A stretch of 64,000 nt of DNA from Micropruina sonneratiae. Its GTDB lineage: Bacteria > Actinomycetota > Actinomycetes > Propionibacteriales > Propionibacteriaceae. Of the stretch, positions 16,516 through 27,560 are shown piece by piece. The DNA lies in assembly GCF_025972045.1 (NCBI RefSeq), contig NZ_JAPDHX010000001.1:271181-335180 (forward strand), given 5' to 3'. The notes under the pieces were generated by a model. The model was not told the DNA's origin. It searched no databases and worked only from the letters and a program-made list of their open reading frames with translations. Positions within the stretch are counted from its first letter, which is position 1. Every line of letters begins with the position of its first letter. The translations under genes were made by a program, and so were the position numbers.

Positions 16516-17424
16516 ATGTACCAACCGCGACGGGCCGACGGCCCCGCCGCCGAGACCGTGGCTCAGGCACGCCGAGCCTCCCGCACCTGGTACGCGGCGA
16601 CCGCCGATCGGATCGGGGCGATCTTCCTGGGTCTGGCCGTGACCGCCACCGCGGGAGCCCTGGCGATGGCCGGCACCGCGAGCGCCGCCCCGGTGGCCGC
16701 TCCCGCCGCCACCCCGGACGTCTCCGTGCAGCGCGAGCAGGGCGTCTCCCGCAGCGACGCCCGGGCGCAGCTAGCCGCCGAGGACCTGATGACAGCGGCC
16801 GCCGCCACCCGCGACGCCGAGGCCCCCGCCCTGCGGCCGACCCGCACGATGTACGCGAAGGACAAGGTCGCGGTGCTGACCGGGCCCGGGGCGGGCGCCA
16901 AGAAGGTCGCCACCCTGGACGCCGCCGACACGCTGACCGTCACCCCCGACACCGACGGCAAGTACCGCAAGGTGAGCTACAAGGGCGAGCAGGCCTGGGT
17001 GCTCAAGGCCGCGCTGTCCAACAGCAAGCCGACCATCAAGCAGGTGGCCGACGCCAACGCGCCGAAGGCCACCCGCAGCGTCCCCAAGGGTTCGGTGCTC
17101 GGGCTGCAGCCCGAGGCCATGGAGGTTTATCGCGCCGTGATGGCCCGGTGGGCGGTGAAGAACGTGGGCGGCTACCGGGCGACCTCGCTGTCGGTGCACC
17201 AGTTCGGCCGGGCGATCGACTTCATGACCTACACCAATGTCTCCCAGGGCGAGGCGATCGCGGCCTTCGTGATCGCCCACGCCAAGGAGTTCGGCATCGA
17301 CCACGTCATCTACCGGCAGCGGATCTGGACCCCCTACCGGCCGACCTGGCGGCACATGGCCGACCGGGGCAGCATCACGGCGAACCACTACGACCACGTG
17401 CACGTCGCGGTCAAGGACCGCTGA
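16516..17424 (+). CDS. Exported SH3-domain protein with LAS-type (M15-like) peptidase domain
   Basis: A 302-aa protein. A signal/anchor helix (residues 33-58) is followed by a bacterial SH3-like region (residues 110-170, MYAKDKVAVLTGPGAGAKK...WVLKAAL) and a C-terminal domain of the ARB_07466-like family. That domain has SVHQFGRAIDFM and HYDHVHVAV, which supply the His/Asp/His zinc ligands of LAS peptidases. It probably cleaves or binds peptidoglycan at the cell surface. AGGGGG lies just upstream of the ATG, and TTAGAGTAACTTTAGAAA upstream gives an A/T-rich promoter-like stretch. No riboswitch that I can recognise is in the 183-nt leader. Confidence 0.75.
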   Translation: MYQPRRADGPAAETVAQARRASRTWYAATADRIGAIFLGLAVTATAGALAMAGTASAAPVAAPAATPDVSVQREQGVSRSDARAQLAAEDLMTAAAATRDAEAPALRPTRTMYAKDKVAVLTGPGAGAKKVATLDAADTLTVTPDTDGKYRKVSYKGEQAWVLKAALSNSKPTIKQVADANAPKATRSVPKGSVLGLQPEAMEVYRAVMARWAVKNVGGYRATSLSVHQFGRAIDFMTYTNVSQGEAIAAFVIAHAKEFGIDHVIYRQRIWTPYRPTWRHMADRGSITANHYDHVHVAVKDR

Positions 17425-17465
17425 GGGGCTGACCCGCCCCGGGCCGTCTGGCTAGGCTGCTGGCC

Positions 17466-19139
<1,674 letters not shown>

Positions 19140-19235
19140 CGACCCGCCGCCGGCCGGGTGGTCGGACGCCGTGGTCGGGTGTGACTAGACTCTGGCTGTT
19201 TGACCCCCGGCAGGGGCGGAGAGGAACGCGACTTC

Positions 19236-20081
19236 ATGAGTGTGGCTGACTACGCGGCGGCTCAGGGGCTGCACCGCGTGGGCGCCCGACCGCCGCTGTG
19301 GAACTACCTGAAGCAGACCTGGGAGCGCCGCGACTTCACCGTCGCGATGGCGCGGTTCAGGATCCAGGCCGAACAGCAGCGCAACCGGCTGGGCATGCTG
19401 TGGCTGGTGCTGCAGCCGTCGCTGAACGCCCTGGTCTACGGCACGATCTTCGGCCTGCTGCAGGCCGGCAGCAGGCCGGACGGCTGGGCCGCCTACGTGG
19501 TGATCGGTGTCTTCCTGTTCCAGTACTTCTCCTCGTCGCTCAACGACGGCGCCCGTTCCATCACCGGCAACCGGGCGCTGGTGCAGTCGCTGGCCTTCCC
19601 GCGGATCACCCTGCCGATCTCGGTGGTGCTGGAGAACCTGATGGCGCTGCTGCCGATGCTGGCGGTGATGGTCACAGCGGTGCTGGTGATGGGCTACCCG
19701 CCCTCCTGGGAGTGGCTGCTGATGGTGCCGCTGCTCGCCCTGTACACGCTGTTCAACACCGGCATCGCGTTGATCGCGGCCCGGCTCACGGTGCACGTCC
19801 GCGACCTGACGCAGGTCCTGCCGTTCGTGAACCGCATGCTGTTCTACACCTCGGGGGTGCTGTTCGCGGTCGACAAGATCCTGGCCTCCTACCCGTGGCT
19901 GGTCCGGCTCTACGACTTCCACCCGCTCTACCAGGTGCTGCAGATCGCCCGCGGCCTGTTGATGCACCGCGGCGAGTACTCGCTGCACTACTGGCTGTAC
20001 TTCGCGCTGTGGTCCGTGGTCACGTTCGTGGTGGGGCTGCTGTTCTTCTGGGTGGCCGAGGAGCGCTATGGCCGAGAGTGA
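19236..20081 (+). CDS. ABC-2 type polysaccharide/teichoic acid exporter permease (Wzm/TagG)
   Basis: A 281-aa permease with about six membrane helices. The N-terminal amphipathic stretch FRIQAEQQRNRLGMLWLVLQPSLNALVYG is the hallmark of Wzm/TagG proteins. It pairs with the ATPase encoded next, which overlaps it by 14 nt. Start is ATG 19236, with GAGAGGAA upstream; a longer frame from 19200 adds 12 unlikely residues. TAGACT at 19188-19193 resembles a -10 box, so the operon may be transcribed from about 19200. Exports the polymer built by the following genes. Confidence 0.9.
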   Translation: MSVADYAAAQGLHRVGARPPLWNYLKQTWERRDFTVAMARFRIQAEQQRNRLGMLWLVLQPSLNALVYGTIFGLLQAGSRPDGWAAYVVIGVFLFQYFSSSLNDGARSITGNRALVQSLAFPRITLPISVVLENLMALLPMLAVMVTAVLVMGYPPSWEWLLMVPLLALYTLFNTGIALIAARLTVHVRDLTQVLPFVNRMLFYTSGVLFAVDKILASYPWLVRLYDFHPLYQVLQIARGLLMHRGEYSLHYWLYFALWSVVTFVVGLLFFWVAEERYGRE

Positions 20082-20856
20082 GCAGGTGACCGCGGTCGCG
20101 GCCGAGCACGGTCGTCCGGTCGTGATCGTCGACCAACTGCACGTCAAGTACCGCATCTTCGCCGGCGGCCGGCGCGCTCGCGGCAGGGCGAGCCGGTCCG
20201 GCCTGTTCACCTTGGGCGGTCGCGGCGTGCGCACGGTGCACGCGTTGAAGGGGGTCTCCTTCACCGCCTACGCAAACGAGTCGATCGGGGTGATCGGGCA
20301 CAACGGTTCGGGCAAGTCGACGCTGATGCGGGCCATCACCGGGCTCACGCCGCCGGCGGCCGGGGCCGTCTACGCCACCACCCGGCCCAACCTGCTCGGT
20401 GTCGGCGCGGCCCTGCTGCCCGACCTGTCCGGCGAGAACAACATCGTGCTGGGCGGCCTCGCCCTCGGCTTCTCCAAGGGCGAGGTGACCGGGCTGCGCG
20501 ACGAGATCGTCGAGTTCGCCGAACTGCAGGACGCCATCGAGTTGCCGATGCGCACCTATTCCTCGGGCATGCAGGCCCGGCTCAAGTTCGCCATCGCCAC
20601 CGCCAAGCACCACGAGATCCTCATCGTGGACGAGGCCCTGTCGGTGGGCGACCGACAGTTCCGCGAGCGCAGCGAGGCCAGGATCCGCGAGATCCGGGCC
20701 GACGCCGGCACCATCTTCCTGGTCTCCCATTCGATGAAGTCGATCCGCGACACCTGTGACCGGGTGCTGTGGATCCACCGCGGCAAGCTGCGCATGGACG
20801 GTCCCACCGAGAAGGTGGTCCAGGCCTACGAGAAAAGCCGGACGGCGGGGCGCTGA
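20068..20856 (+). CDS. ABC exporter ATPase (Wzt/TagH) without carbohydrate-binding domain
   Basis: ATPase of the polymer exporter, 262 aa. Walker A is GHNGSGKST, the signature YSSGMQARLKFA, Walker B ILIVDEALSVGD, and the switch histidine is in VSHSM. The long N-terminal insert before the Walker A (FAGGRRARGRAS) is typical for Wzt. The protein ends soon after the ATPase fold, with no C-terminal sugar-recognition domain, as in TagH-like exporters that do not check the chain end. Coupled to the permease upstream and directly abutting the glycerophosphotransferase. Confidence 0.92.
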   Translation: MAESEQVTAVAAEHGRPVVIVDQLHVKYRIFAGGRRARGRASRSGLFTLGGRGVRTVHALKGVSFTAYANESIGVIGHNGSGKSTLMRAITGLTPPAAGAVYATTRPNLLGVGAALLPDLSGENNIVLGGLALGFSKGEVTGLRDEIVEFAELQDAIELPMRTYSSGMQARLKFAIATAKHHEILIVDEALSVGDRQFRERSEARIREIRADAGTIFLVSHSMKSIRDTCDRVLWIHRGKLRMDGPTEKVVQAYEKSRTAGR

Positions 20857-22047
20857 ATGCGACTCGGCAGGGTGGATCTGCGCAGCGCGATCGCATCCTG
20901 GCTGCTGCCGGTGCTGTTGGCGCCGGTGCGGCTGCTTACGATCAGGCGCAACCGGGTGGTGTTCCTGTCCGTCGCCGGTGGTTCGGCCAGTGAGTACTCC
21001 TGCAACCCGCGGGCCGTCTACGAGGAGCTGGCCGACGACGCCGACCTGGAGAAGGTGTGGCTGGTCGCCGATCCGGCGCAGTACCCGGCATTGCGCGCGG
21101 CCGGCGTCCGGCTGGCCAGGCACGGCAGCGTGCGCGCCGCCGTACTGCTGGGCACCGCCGGCGTCGTGGTCACCAACGGCGGGTACGTGAACTGGTTCCC
21201 GTTCCGGCACGGGCAGTACGTGATCAACACCTGGCACGGCGGCGGCGCCTACAAGCGCCTGCCGTTCGACCGGTCGGACGCCGGGCGTCGTGAGCGCCGC
21301 AAGCAGCAGCTCGGCTCGGACCACACCTCGCTGTTCGTCTCCAGCAGCCGCAGCTTCACCGAGCTCGTGGTCCGAGGCAGCCTCGGCTACCACGGCCCTG
21401 TGCTCGAGGTGGGGATGCCCCGCAACGACGCGCTGCTCGACCCCCAGCGACGCGCCGAGCTCGCCGATCGGGCTCGCGCGGCGCTCGGCATACCCCACGG
21501 CACCTCGACGGTGCTGGTGGCGCCCACCTTCCGCCGCGACGACGCGGACGGGAACCTCGAACCGCTGGACGCCGAGGGGCTCACCCGGGCGCTCACGCAG
21601 CGCTTCGGTGGCGACTGGCTGGTGCTGTGGCGCGAACACCGGCTGGCGATGCGGGCGTCCGGCCGACCAGGCCTCGACGTCGGCGACTACCCCGACATGC
21701 AGGACCTGCTGTGCCTGGCCGACGTCCTGGTCACCGACTACTCCTCGGCGGTGTGGGACTACTCGCTGCTGGGCCGGCCGTGCTTCCTGTACGTGCCCGA
21801 CCTGGCTCGGTTCACCGACCGCAACGGGTTCTACGTGGCGCTTCCCGACTGGGGCTTCCCGTACGCCACCGGCAACGCCGAGTTGGCGAGTCAGGTCGCC
21901 GGCTTCGACGAGGCTCGGTATAGGCTCGGCGTCACCCGGCACCACGAGGTCCTCGGCAGTGTCGAGAGCGGCAATGCGGCTGAGGCGGTCGCCGACGTGA
22001 TCCGCCGGCACAGCGGACACGACCACCAGGAAGGGACGAATCTGTGA
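20857..22047 (+). CDS. CDP-glycerol/CDP-ribitol phosphotransferase (TagB/TagF family)
   Basis: A 396-aa polyol-phosphate transferase with a GT-B-like fold. Near the middle are YVINTWHGGGAYKRL (TWHG catalytic His) and VTDYSSAVWDYSLLGRPCFLYVPD (DYSS CDP-binding loop), both diagnostic of the TagF/TarL family. It begins with an amphipathic basic segment suited to membrane binding. It would prime or extend an alditol-phosphate chain from a CDP-activated donor. It follows the ATPase without a gap and overlaps the TarI-like gene by 4 nt. A second member of the family closes the operon. Confidence 0.88.
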   Translation: MRLGRVDLRSAIASWLLPVLLAPVRLLTIRRNRVVFLSVAGGSASEYSCNPRAVYEELADDADLEKVWLVADPAQYPALRAAGVRLARHGSVRAAVLLGTAGVVVTNGGYVNWFPFRHGQYVINTWHGGGAYKRLPFDRSDAGRRERRKQQLGSDHTSLFVSSSRSFTELVVRGSLGYHGPVLEVGMPRNDALLDPQRRAELADRARAALGIPHGTSTVLVAPTFRRDDADGNLEPLDAEGLTRALTQRFGGDWLVLWREHRLAMRASGRPGLDVGDYPDMQDLLCLADVLVTDYSSAVWDYSLLGRPCFLYVPDLARFTDRNGFYVALPDWGFPYATGNAELASQVAGFDEARYRLGVTRHHEVLGSVESGNAAEAVADVIRRHSGHDHQEGTNL

Positions 22048-22763
22048 ACGTCGCGATCGTGTTCGCGGGCGGCTCCGGCCAGCGGATGAACAGCGCCGCC
22101 AAGCCGAAGCAGTTTCTGGAGCTGTACGGCAAGCCGATCATCGTGTTCACCCTCGAGGTGTTCCAGCACCATCCGGAGATCGATCAGGTCATCGTGCCCT
22201 GCATCGCTGGCTGGGAGGACTACCTGCAGGAACTGCTGGACAAGTACCGGCTGACCAAGGTGACGAAGGTGCTCACCGGCGGCCGGGACACCCAGGAGTC
22301 GAAGATGATCGCGCTCAAGCACCTGGCGACCTTCTGCGCCCCCGACGACGTCGTCGTCATCCACGACGCCGTGCGTCCGCTGGTCACCGAGAAGATGATC
22401 AGCGACAACCTCGAGGCGGTGCGCCTGCACGGCTCGGCGATCTCGGTGGTGCCGTTCTCCGAGACCGGCATCGTCAGCTCCAACGGGCTGACCACCCGCG
22501 AGTCGATCATCCGCAACACGCTGTACATCGCGAAGGCGCCGCAGAGCTTCTACTTCTCCGACGTCTACGCCGCCCACGCCAAGGGCAACGACATGGACCC
22601 GACCGTCACCATCGACACCTGCTCGCTGATGACGGCCCTCGGCATCGAACTGCACCTGGTGCCCTGCGAGACCACCAACATCAAGATCACCACGCCCGAG
22701 GACTTCTTCGTGTTCAAGGCGCTGATCGACCTGCGGGAGAGCCGGGACATCTTCGGCATGTGA
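22044..22763 (+). CDS. IspD/TarI-family cytidylyltransferase
   Basis: A 239-aa nucleotidyltransferase: AIVFAGGSGQRMNSAAKPKQF (signature loop with K), VVIHDAVRPLVTEKMI and the C-terminal NIKITTPEDFFVFKAL. It is of the IspD superfamily, and its place in a polymer operon points to TarI (D-ribitol-5-phosphate cytidylyltransferase) rather than isoprenoid synthesis. A CDP-alditol is therefore the probable donor for the two phosphotransferases. No TarJ reductase of the usual alcohol-dehydrogenase type is present; the SDR encoded next could fill that need. Confidence 0.85.
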   Translation: MNVAIVFAGGSGQRMNSAAKPKQFLELYGKPIIVFTLEVFQHHPEIDQVIVPCIAGWEDYLQELLDKYRLTKVTKVLTGGRDTQESKMIALKHLATFCAPDDVVVIHDAVRPLVTEKMISDNLEAVRLHGSAISVVPFSETGIVSSNGLTTRESIIRNTLYIAKAPQSFYFSDVYAAHAKGNDMDPTVTIDTCSLMTALGIELHLVPCETTNIKITTPEDFFVFKALIDLRESRDIFGM

Positions 22764-22790
22764 TCCGGCGGCCCTAGGAGACACCCCACC

Positions 22791-23882
22791 ATGTACTTCC
22801 ACCCCATCGTGGCCGGCGACCTGGACGCCATCGTCGACGCAGACCTGTCCTGGGACGCGCTGCGTGGCCGCACCGTGCTGGTCACCGGAGTGAACGGGAT
22901 GATCGCCGGCTACTTGGTGCTCGCCCTGTTGCGGGCCAACGACCGGCTCGGCCTCGGCCTGCGGGTGGTGGCACTGGCCCGCAACGCGGCCAAGGCGCGG
23001 GACCGTTACGCCGACGTCATCGACCGGCCCGACCTGGTGCTGCACGCGCAGGACCTGGCCGACCCGCTCGAGCTCGACGAGCCGGTCCACCTGATCGTGC
23101 ACGCCGCCAGCCAGACCGGCCCGAGCCAGTTCACCGGCGACCCGGTCGGCACCATCGACTCCAACGTGCTGGGCACCCGCAACCTGCTGCAGTGGGCGGT
23201 CGACCACGGCGCGGCGCAGTTCCTGTTCCTGTCCACCCGGGAGATCTACGGCGCGCCGGTCGGCGACGCCCGCTTCGCCGCCGAGGACGACTACGGCCCC
23301 GTCGATCCCACCTCGGTGCGGTCGTGCTACCCGGAGAGCAAGAGGCTGGGCGAGGCGTACTGCGTCGCCTTCCGGCACCAGTTCGGGCTGGACGCCCGGA
23401 TCGCCCGGATCGCGCACACCTACGGCCCGGGCATGGTGGTCGGCGACGGGCGGGTCGTGGGCGACTTCCTGGCCAAGACGGTCGCCGGCGAGAACATCGA
23501 GATGATCAGCGACGGCAGCGGGCAACTGGCGTTGACCTACATCGCCGACGTGATCGCCGGGCTGCTGCGGCTCGTCCTCGACACCGACCTGGTGGTCGCC
23601 AACATCTCCCAGGACGCCGAGTTGGTGAGCGTGCGCGCACTCGCCGAGCAGCTCACCGCGCTGTCGGCGAACCCGGACGCCCGCGCGGTCTTCGCCGAGG
23701 CGTCCGAGCAGGTGAAGGCGGGCTACCTGGCCAGGCCGCCGGCCTTCCTCGATTCGGCCCGGATGCGGGCGGCGGGCTGGTCTGCCACCGTGCCGATGGC
23801 CGCGGGCCTTGCCCGGGTTCTGGCATTCTTGCGTGAGCCCCTAGCGTCCACTGCCGCGGTTGACCCCGCACTCAGGAGGTAG
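22791..23882 (+). CDS. Extended SDR: NAD-dependent epimerase/dehydratase family
   Basis: A 363-aa Rossmann protein with VLVTGVNGMIAGYLVLALL (GxxGxxG NAD loop, residues 28-45), LIVHAASQTGPSQF, STREIYG and the catalytic YPESK. The pattern is closest to UDP-glucuronate decarboxylase and nucleotide-sugar epimerases. Next to a TarI-like enzyme it may instead reduce or remodel the alditol or a sugar of the polymer; in some bacteria an SDR domain is fused to the cytidylyltransferase for this purpose. Separated from the gene upstream by 27 nt and followed by a strong AGGAGG. Confidence 0.78.
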   Translation: MYFHPIVAGDLDAIVDADLSWDALRGRTVLVTGVNGMIAGYLVLALLRANDRLGLGLRVVALARNAAKARDRYADVIDRPDLVLHAQDLADPLELDEPVHLIVHAASQTGPSQFTGDPVGTIDSNVLGTRNLLQWAVDHGAAQFLFLSTREIYGAPVGDARFAAEDDYGPVDPTSVRSCYPESKRLGEAYCVAFRHQFGLDARIARIAHTYGPGMVVGDGRVVGDFLAKTVAGENIEMISDGSGQLALTYIADVIAGLLRLVLDTDLVVANISQDAELVSVRALAEQLTALSANPDARAVFAEASEQVKAGYLARPPAFLDSARMRAAGWSATVPMAAGLARVLAFLREPLASTAAVDPALRR

Positions 23883-23886
23883 CGAC

Positions 23887-25023
23887 GTGACAAACGTCGG
23901 AATCATCAGCATCAACAGGTACTCCAAGCATCTCAACTACGGCGCGGCACTGCACACCTTCGCCTTTCAGCGGTACCTCGACAAGCACGGCGTCGAGAAC
24001 ACGATCATCGACTTCATGCCGCGGTTCATGAAGGGCTACAGCATGAAGTACCCGTTCCTCACCCCGCCGCCCAAGCGACGGGTCGCCCGGACGGCGTTCT
24101 GGCTGGTGAATGCGGCGCCCAACCTGGTCAAGTACCAGAAGTTCATGAAGTTCTTCGACCTGCACTACCGCTCGACGGCGACCAAGTACGACGAGGAGAG
24201 CCTGCGCAACGCGATCCTGCCGTTCGACACGGTGATCTTCGAGGCCGACGTGATCTGGAGCCCGCACACCACCGTCGGATTCGAGAACGCCTACTTCGGC
24301 AACCTGCCCTCGATGCAGGGGATGAACAAGATCTCCTACGCCGCCTCGATCGGCTACACCCGGTTCAGCGAGGAGCGGCAGGAGCAGTTCCGCGAACTGC
24401 TCAAGGGCGTCGACCACATCTCGTTGCGCGAGGTGCCGGGCGCCGAGTTCGCCCAGGAGTTCACCGACAAGCCGGTCACCGCCGTCCTCGACCCGACCCT
24501 GCTGCTGGACGCCGAGGATTACGCCGATGTCTGCGTGAAGCCCCCGGAGAAGGGCTACGTGCTGGTCTACAACTGCCTGAAGAACAACATGAAGATGGTG
24601 CGCGACGCGCAGAAGATCGCCGCCGCGCGAGGCCTGGACGTCGTCGAGATCAGCGTCTACATCCACAACAAGCGCGACCACACCACGCACGTGTCGCCGG
24701 GCATCGAGCAGTTCCTCGGCTACTTCGCCAACGCCGACTACGTGCTCACCAACGCCTTCCACGGGTTGTGCTTCTCGACGGTGTTCAAGAAGGACTTCCT
24801 CGCCTATGCGCGCGGCACCAAGGACTCCCGGGTGACGAGCCTGCTGGGTCTGCTCGGCCTCGACGAGCACTTCATGCCGCCGAAGACGCACGCGCCCGAT
24901 CTGCCGCCGATCGATTGGGACGAGGTGTACGTCAAGCTTGAGGAGCAGCGGCAGATCTCCCGCGACTTCCTGTTCAACGCCATCAACGCCGGTCCCCGCT
25001 TCGACACCGAGGCCGTGGCATGA
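23887..25023 (+). CDS. Polysaccharide pyruvyl transferase family protein
   Basis: A 378-aa transferase that adds pyruvate ketals to exported glycans. It opens NVGIISINRYSKHLNYGAALHTFA, typical for the family. Later it shows YAASIG, DHISLREVPGAEFAQ and VLDPTLLLDAEDY, then ANADYVLTNAFHGLCFSTVF, a strong family motif. Start is GTG 23887, since AGGAGG lies 7 nt upstream; this Shine-Dalgarno overlaps the SDR stop. It ends with an ATGA overlap with the second phosphotransferase. It predicts that the polymer or a linked sugar carries acidic pyruvyl groups. Confidence 0.85.
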   Translation: MTNVGIISINRYSKHLNYGAALHTFAFQRYLDKHGVENTIIDFMPRFMKGYSMKYPFLTPPPKRRVARTAFWLVNAAPNLVKYQKFMKFFDLHYRSTATKYDEESLRNAILPFDTVIFEADVIWSPHTTVGFENAYFGNLPSMQGMNKISYAASIGYTRFSEERQEQFRELLKGVDHISLREVPGAEFAQEFTDKPVTAVLDPTLLLDAEDYADVCVKPPEKGYVLVYNCLKNNMKMVRDAQKIAAARGLDVVEISVYIHNKRDHTTHVSPGIEQFLGYFANADYVLTNAFHGLCFSTVFKKDFLAYARGTKDSRVTSLLGLLGLDEHFMPPKTHAPDLPPIDWDEVYVKLEEQRQISRDFLFNAINAGPRFDTEAVA

Positions 25024-26351
25024 AGAAGCCGCTGCGCAAGGCCAAGCGCATCCTGAAGAGGGTGGTGAACGCCAACCGGTACGAGCGCCGCCTGCGCAAG
25101 GCCGAGCGGTACCGCGTCCTGGCCGAGCGCCACGAGCAGCGCTTCCAGGAGGTGGCCAAGCACCGCAAGGACGCCGCGCGGGTGGGCGTTTGGCGCAAGT
25201 TCGTCGACGCCCAGGTGTCCCGCGCCGCCCTCGCCCCGATGCAGGCGCTGCCGATGCAGGACAACAAGATCCTGGCCATGGCGTACCAGTCCAAGCAGTT
25301 CGCCTGCAATCCGAAGTACATCACCGAATATCTGCGCACGCAGTTCCCCGGCGAGTTCGACATCACCTGGGCGTTCCGCGACTCGCACCGCTTCGAGTGG
25401 CTCAAGGAGTGGGGCTACAACGTCGTCGAGATGTACTCGCGCGAGTACCTGTACACGGCCGCCACCTCGCGCACCGTCATCTACAACATGCGGATGCCGG
25501 TGGCGTTGAAGTTCCGGCCCGAGCAGTTGACCATCGGCACCGGGCACGGCGGAGGAGCCTACAAGAAGCTGTTGCTGGACAATCCGCAGCTGCGCCGGGT
25601 GGAGCGCTGGGAGATCACCCAGGCGGCCACTAACACGCGGCTGTACCTGTCCAGCTGCACCGCCTACACCGAGCACGTCATCAGGGGGGCCTTCGGCCAC
25701 ACCGGTGAGGTGCTCGAGAGCGGCATGGCCCGCAACGACATGCTGGTCAACGGCACCTACGACGAGGCCGTCCAGCGGGTGCGGCGGCACTACCGCATCC
25801 CCGACGGCGCCCGGATCCTGTTGTACGCGCCGACCTACCGCAAGGGCACCCGGGTGCCCTCCGACTACGGCATCAACATGACCTCGGTGCTGCAGGCGGC
25901 CAAGCAGCGCTTCGGTGGCGACTGGGTGGCGATGATCCGGATGCACTACTTCATCCAGACCCCGCTGGATACGCCCAGCGGTTACCACTACATCGACGCC
26001 AGCGACTACTGGGACATGCAGGAGTTGCTGGCCGCCGCCGACGTGCTGATCACCGACTACTCCTCGAGCGTGTGGGACTACTCGCTGCTGCGCCGGCCCG
26101 GTTTCCTGCTCGCCACCGACCTGGAGAAGTACCAGGACGACCAGGGTTTCTACACCCCGATCGAGGAGTGGCCGTTCCGGCTGTCGCAGTCGAACGACGA
26201 GCTGCTGGCCGCCATCGAAGCCTTCGACGAAGATGACAACGCCGCCCGCTGCAAGGGCCACCACGAGGCGTTGGGCTCGAAGGAGGACGGGCACGCCACC
26301 GAGCGGATCGTGGAACGCATCCGCCAGGAGGTGCGGACGTCGGCCACGTGA
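25020..26351 (+). CDS. CDP-glycerol/ribitol poly(alditol-phosphate) polymerase (TagF/TarL family)
   Basis: Second polyol-phosphate transferase of the cluster, 443 aa, with a highly basic and coiled-coil-prone N-terminus (residues 1-60, KKPLRKAKRILKRVVN...). The catalytic core has TIGTGHGGGAYKKLLLD where the first enzyme has TWHG, and ITDYSSSVWDYSLLRRPGFLLATD. The change of TWHG to GTGHGG keeps the His. Two enzymes of one family suggest a primase/polymerase division of labour. Its end overlaps moeA by 4 nt, although moeA is functionally unrelated. Confidence 0.87.
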   Translation: MKKPLRKAKRILKRVVNANRYERRLRKAERYRVLAERHEQRFQEVAKHRKDAARVGVWRKFVDAQVSRAALAPMQALPMQDNKILAMAYQSKQFACNPKYITEYLRTQFPGEFDITWAFRDSHRFEWLKEWGYNVVEMYSREYLYTAATSRTVIYNMRMPVALKFRPEQLTIGTGHGGGAYKKLLLDNPQLRRVERWEITQAATNTRLYLSSCTAYTEHVIRGAFGHTGEVLESGMARNDMLVNGTYDEAVQRVRRHYRIPDGARILLYAPTYRKGTRVPSDYGINMTSVLQAAKQRFGGDWVAMIRMHYFIQTPLDTPSGYHYIDASDYWDMQELLAAADVLITDYSSSVWDYSLLRRPGFLLATDLEKYQDDQGFYTPIEEWPFRLSQSNDELLAAIEAFDEDDNAARCKGHHEALGSKEDGHATERIVERIRQEVRTSAT

Positions 26352-27556
26352 CCCGGGTGCCGATGATCGGGGTCGAGGAGTACGCGCAGCGGGTGCTCGC
26401 GCTCGCCGCGGCCCGCAGCCTCTCGGTCGAACGGGTGCCGCTGGGCCGGGCAGTCGGGCGGGTGCTGGCCGAGCCGGTGGCCGCGCGGTTCGCCGTGCCG
26501 CCCTTCGACAACTCGGCGATGGACGGCTTCGCCGTCCGTGCGGCCGATGTGGGCTCGGTGCCGGTGTGGCTCGACGTGGTGGGCGAGAGCGCGGCGGCGT
26601 CCGGTTCGATCCCGGCGGTGACGCCGGGAACGGCGGTGCGGGTGATGACGGGAGGCCGCATCCCGCCCGGTGCGGACGCCGTGGTGCCGGTGGAACTGAC
26701 CGACTCGCGCCCCGGCCCGGTGCCGCTGCCGCCGCGGGTCCGGATCGACGAGGCGGTTGGCACCGGGCTGCACGTCCGCCGGGCCGCGGACGACCTTGCC
26801 GCCGGAGATCCGGTGCTGCCGGCCGGAGCGGTCCTCACCGCCGCGGCCGTCGCGGCGCTGGCCAGTGTCGGCCACGGTGAGGCGCCGGTGGTGGCCCGGC
26901 CGCGGGTGGCGGTGATCTCCACCGGCACCGAACTGGTCGAGCCCGGCCGGGCGCTGATGCCGGGACAGATCCCCGACTCGAACTCGGTGCTGCTGGCCGC
27001 CCTCGCGTTGGGCGCGGGCGCCGAGGTGGTGGCGGCCAGGCGCTGCGGTGACGAGCCCGGCGCCCTGGCAAGGGCGCTGGCCGAGCTCGGCGGGGTGGAC
27101 GTGGTGTTCACCTCGGGCGGGGTGTCGGCCGGCGCCTACGAGCCGGTGCGGCAACTCGGCGGCTCGGTGGAGTTCAGCGCGGTGGCGATGCAGCCGGGGA
27201 AACCGCAGGGCTGCGGGCTGGTCGACGGCGTCCCGCTGGTCGCCTTCCCGGGCAACCCGGTGAGCGCGTTCGTGTCGTTCCACGTGTTCGGCGTCCCGCT
27301 GCTGGACGCCCTGACCGGTGCGGCGCGGCGGCGTCGTGAGTGGGTGGCGCCGGCGCTGCAGGGCTGGCGTTCCCCGGCGGGCCGGCGGCAGTACGTGCCG
27401 GTCGTGGTCGAGGCCGACGGCATCCGGCCCAGCCATCGGCGCGGCTCGGGCTCACACCTGATCGGCTCGCTGCACCTGGCCGAGGCGCTGGCGGTGGTGC
27501 CCGCCGACTCCGACGAGGTGGGCGTTGGCGACCGGCTGCGGATCATGGGAATCTGA
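26348..27556 (+). CDS. moeA: Molybdopterin molybdenumtransferase MoeA
   Basis: Inserts molybdate into adenylylated molybdopterin. 402 aa with the MoeA order: PPFDNSAMDGFAVRAAD, RVMTGGRIPPGADAVVPVE, then the MogA-like domain with STGTELV, PGQIPDSNSVLL, FTSGGVSAGAYE, and MQPGKPQGCG...AFPGNPVSAF. Starts at GTG 26348, overlapping the polymer operon's last gene (GTGA); it may be transcribed from that operon or from an internal promoter. moaC follows 4 nt later. Confidence 0.95.
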   Translation: MTRVPMIGVEEYAQRVLALAAARSLSVERVPLGRAVGRVLAEPVAARFAVPPFDNSAMDGFAVRAADVGSVPVWLDVVGESAAASGSIPAVTPGTAVRVMTGGRIPPGADAVVPVELTDSRPGPVPLPPRVRIDEAVGTGLHVRRAADDLAAGDPVLPAGAVLTAAAVAALASVGHGEAPVVARPRVAVISTGTELVEPGRALMPGQIPDSNSVLLAALALGAGAEVVAARRCGDEPGALARALAELGGVDVVFTSGGVSAGAYEPVRQLGGSVEFSAVAMQPGKPQGCGLVDGVPLVAFPGNPVSAFVSFHVFGVPLLDALTGAARRRREWVAPALQGWRSPAGRRQYVPVVVEADGIRPSHRRGSGSHLIGSLHLAEALAVVPADSDEVGVGDRLRIMGI

Positions 27557-27560
27557 GCCG

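Noticed and set aside
20020-22026. 668-codon minus-strand frame opposite the exporter genes
   Set aside because: Mirror frame of well-supported genes; no motif and biased composition.
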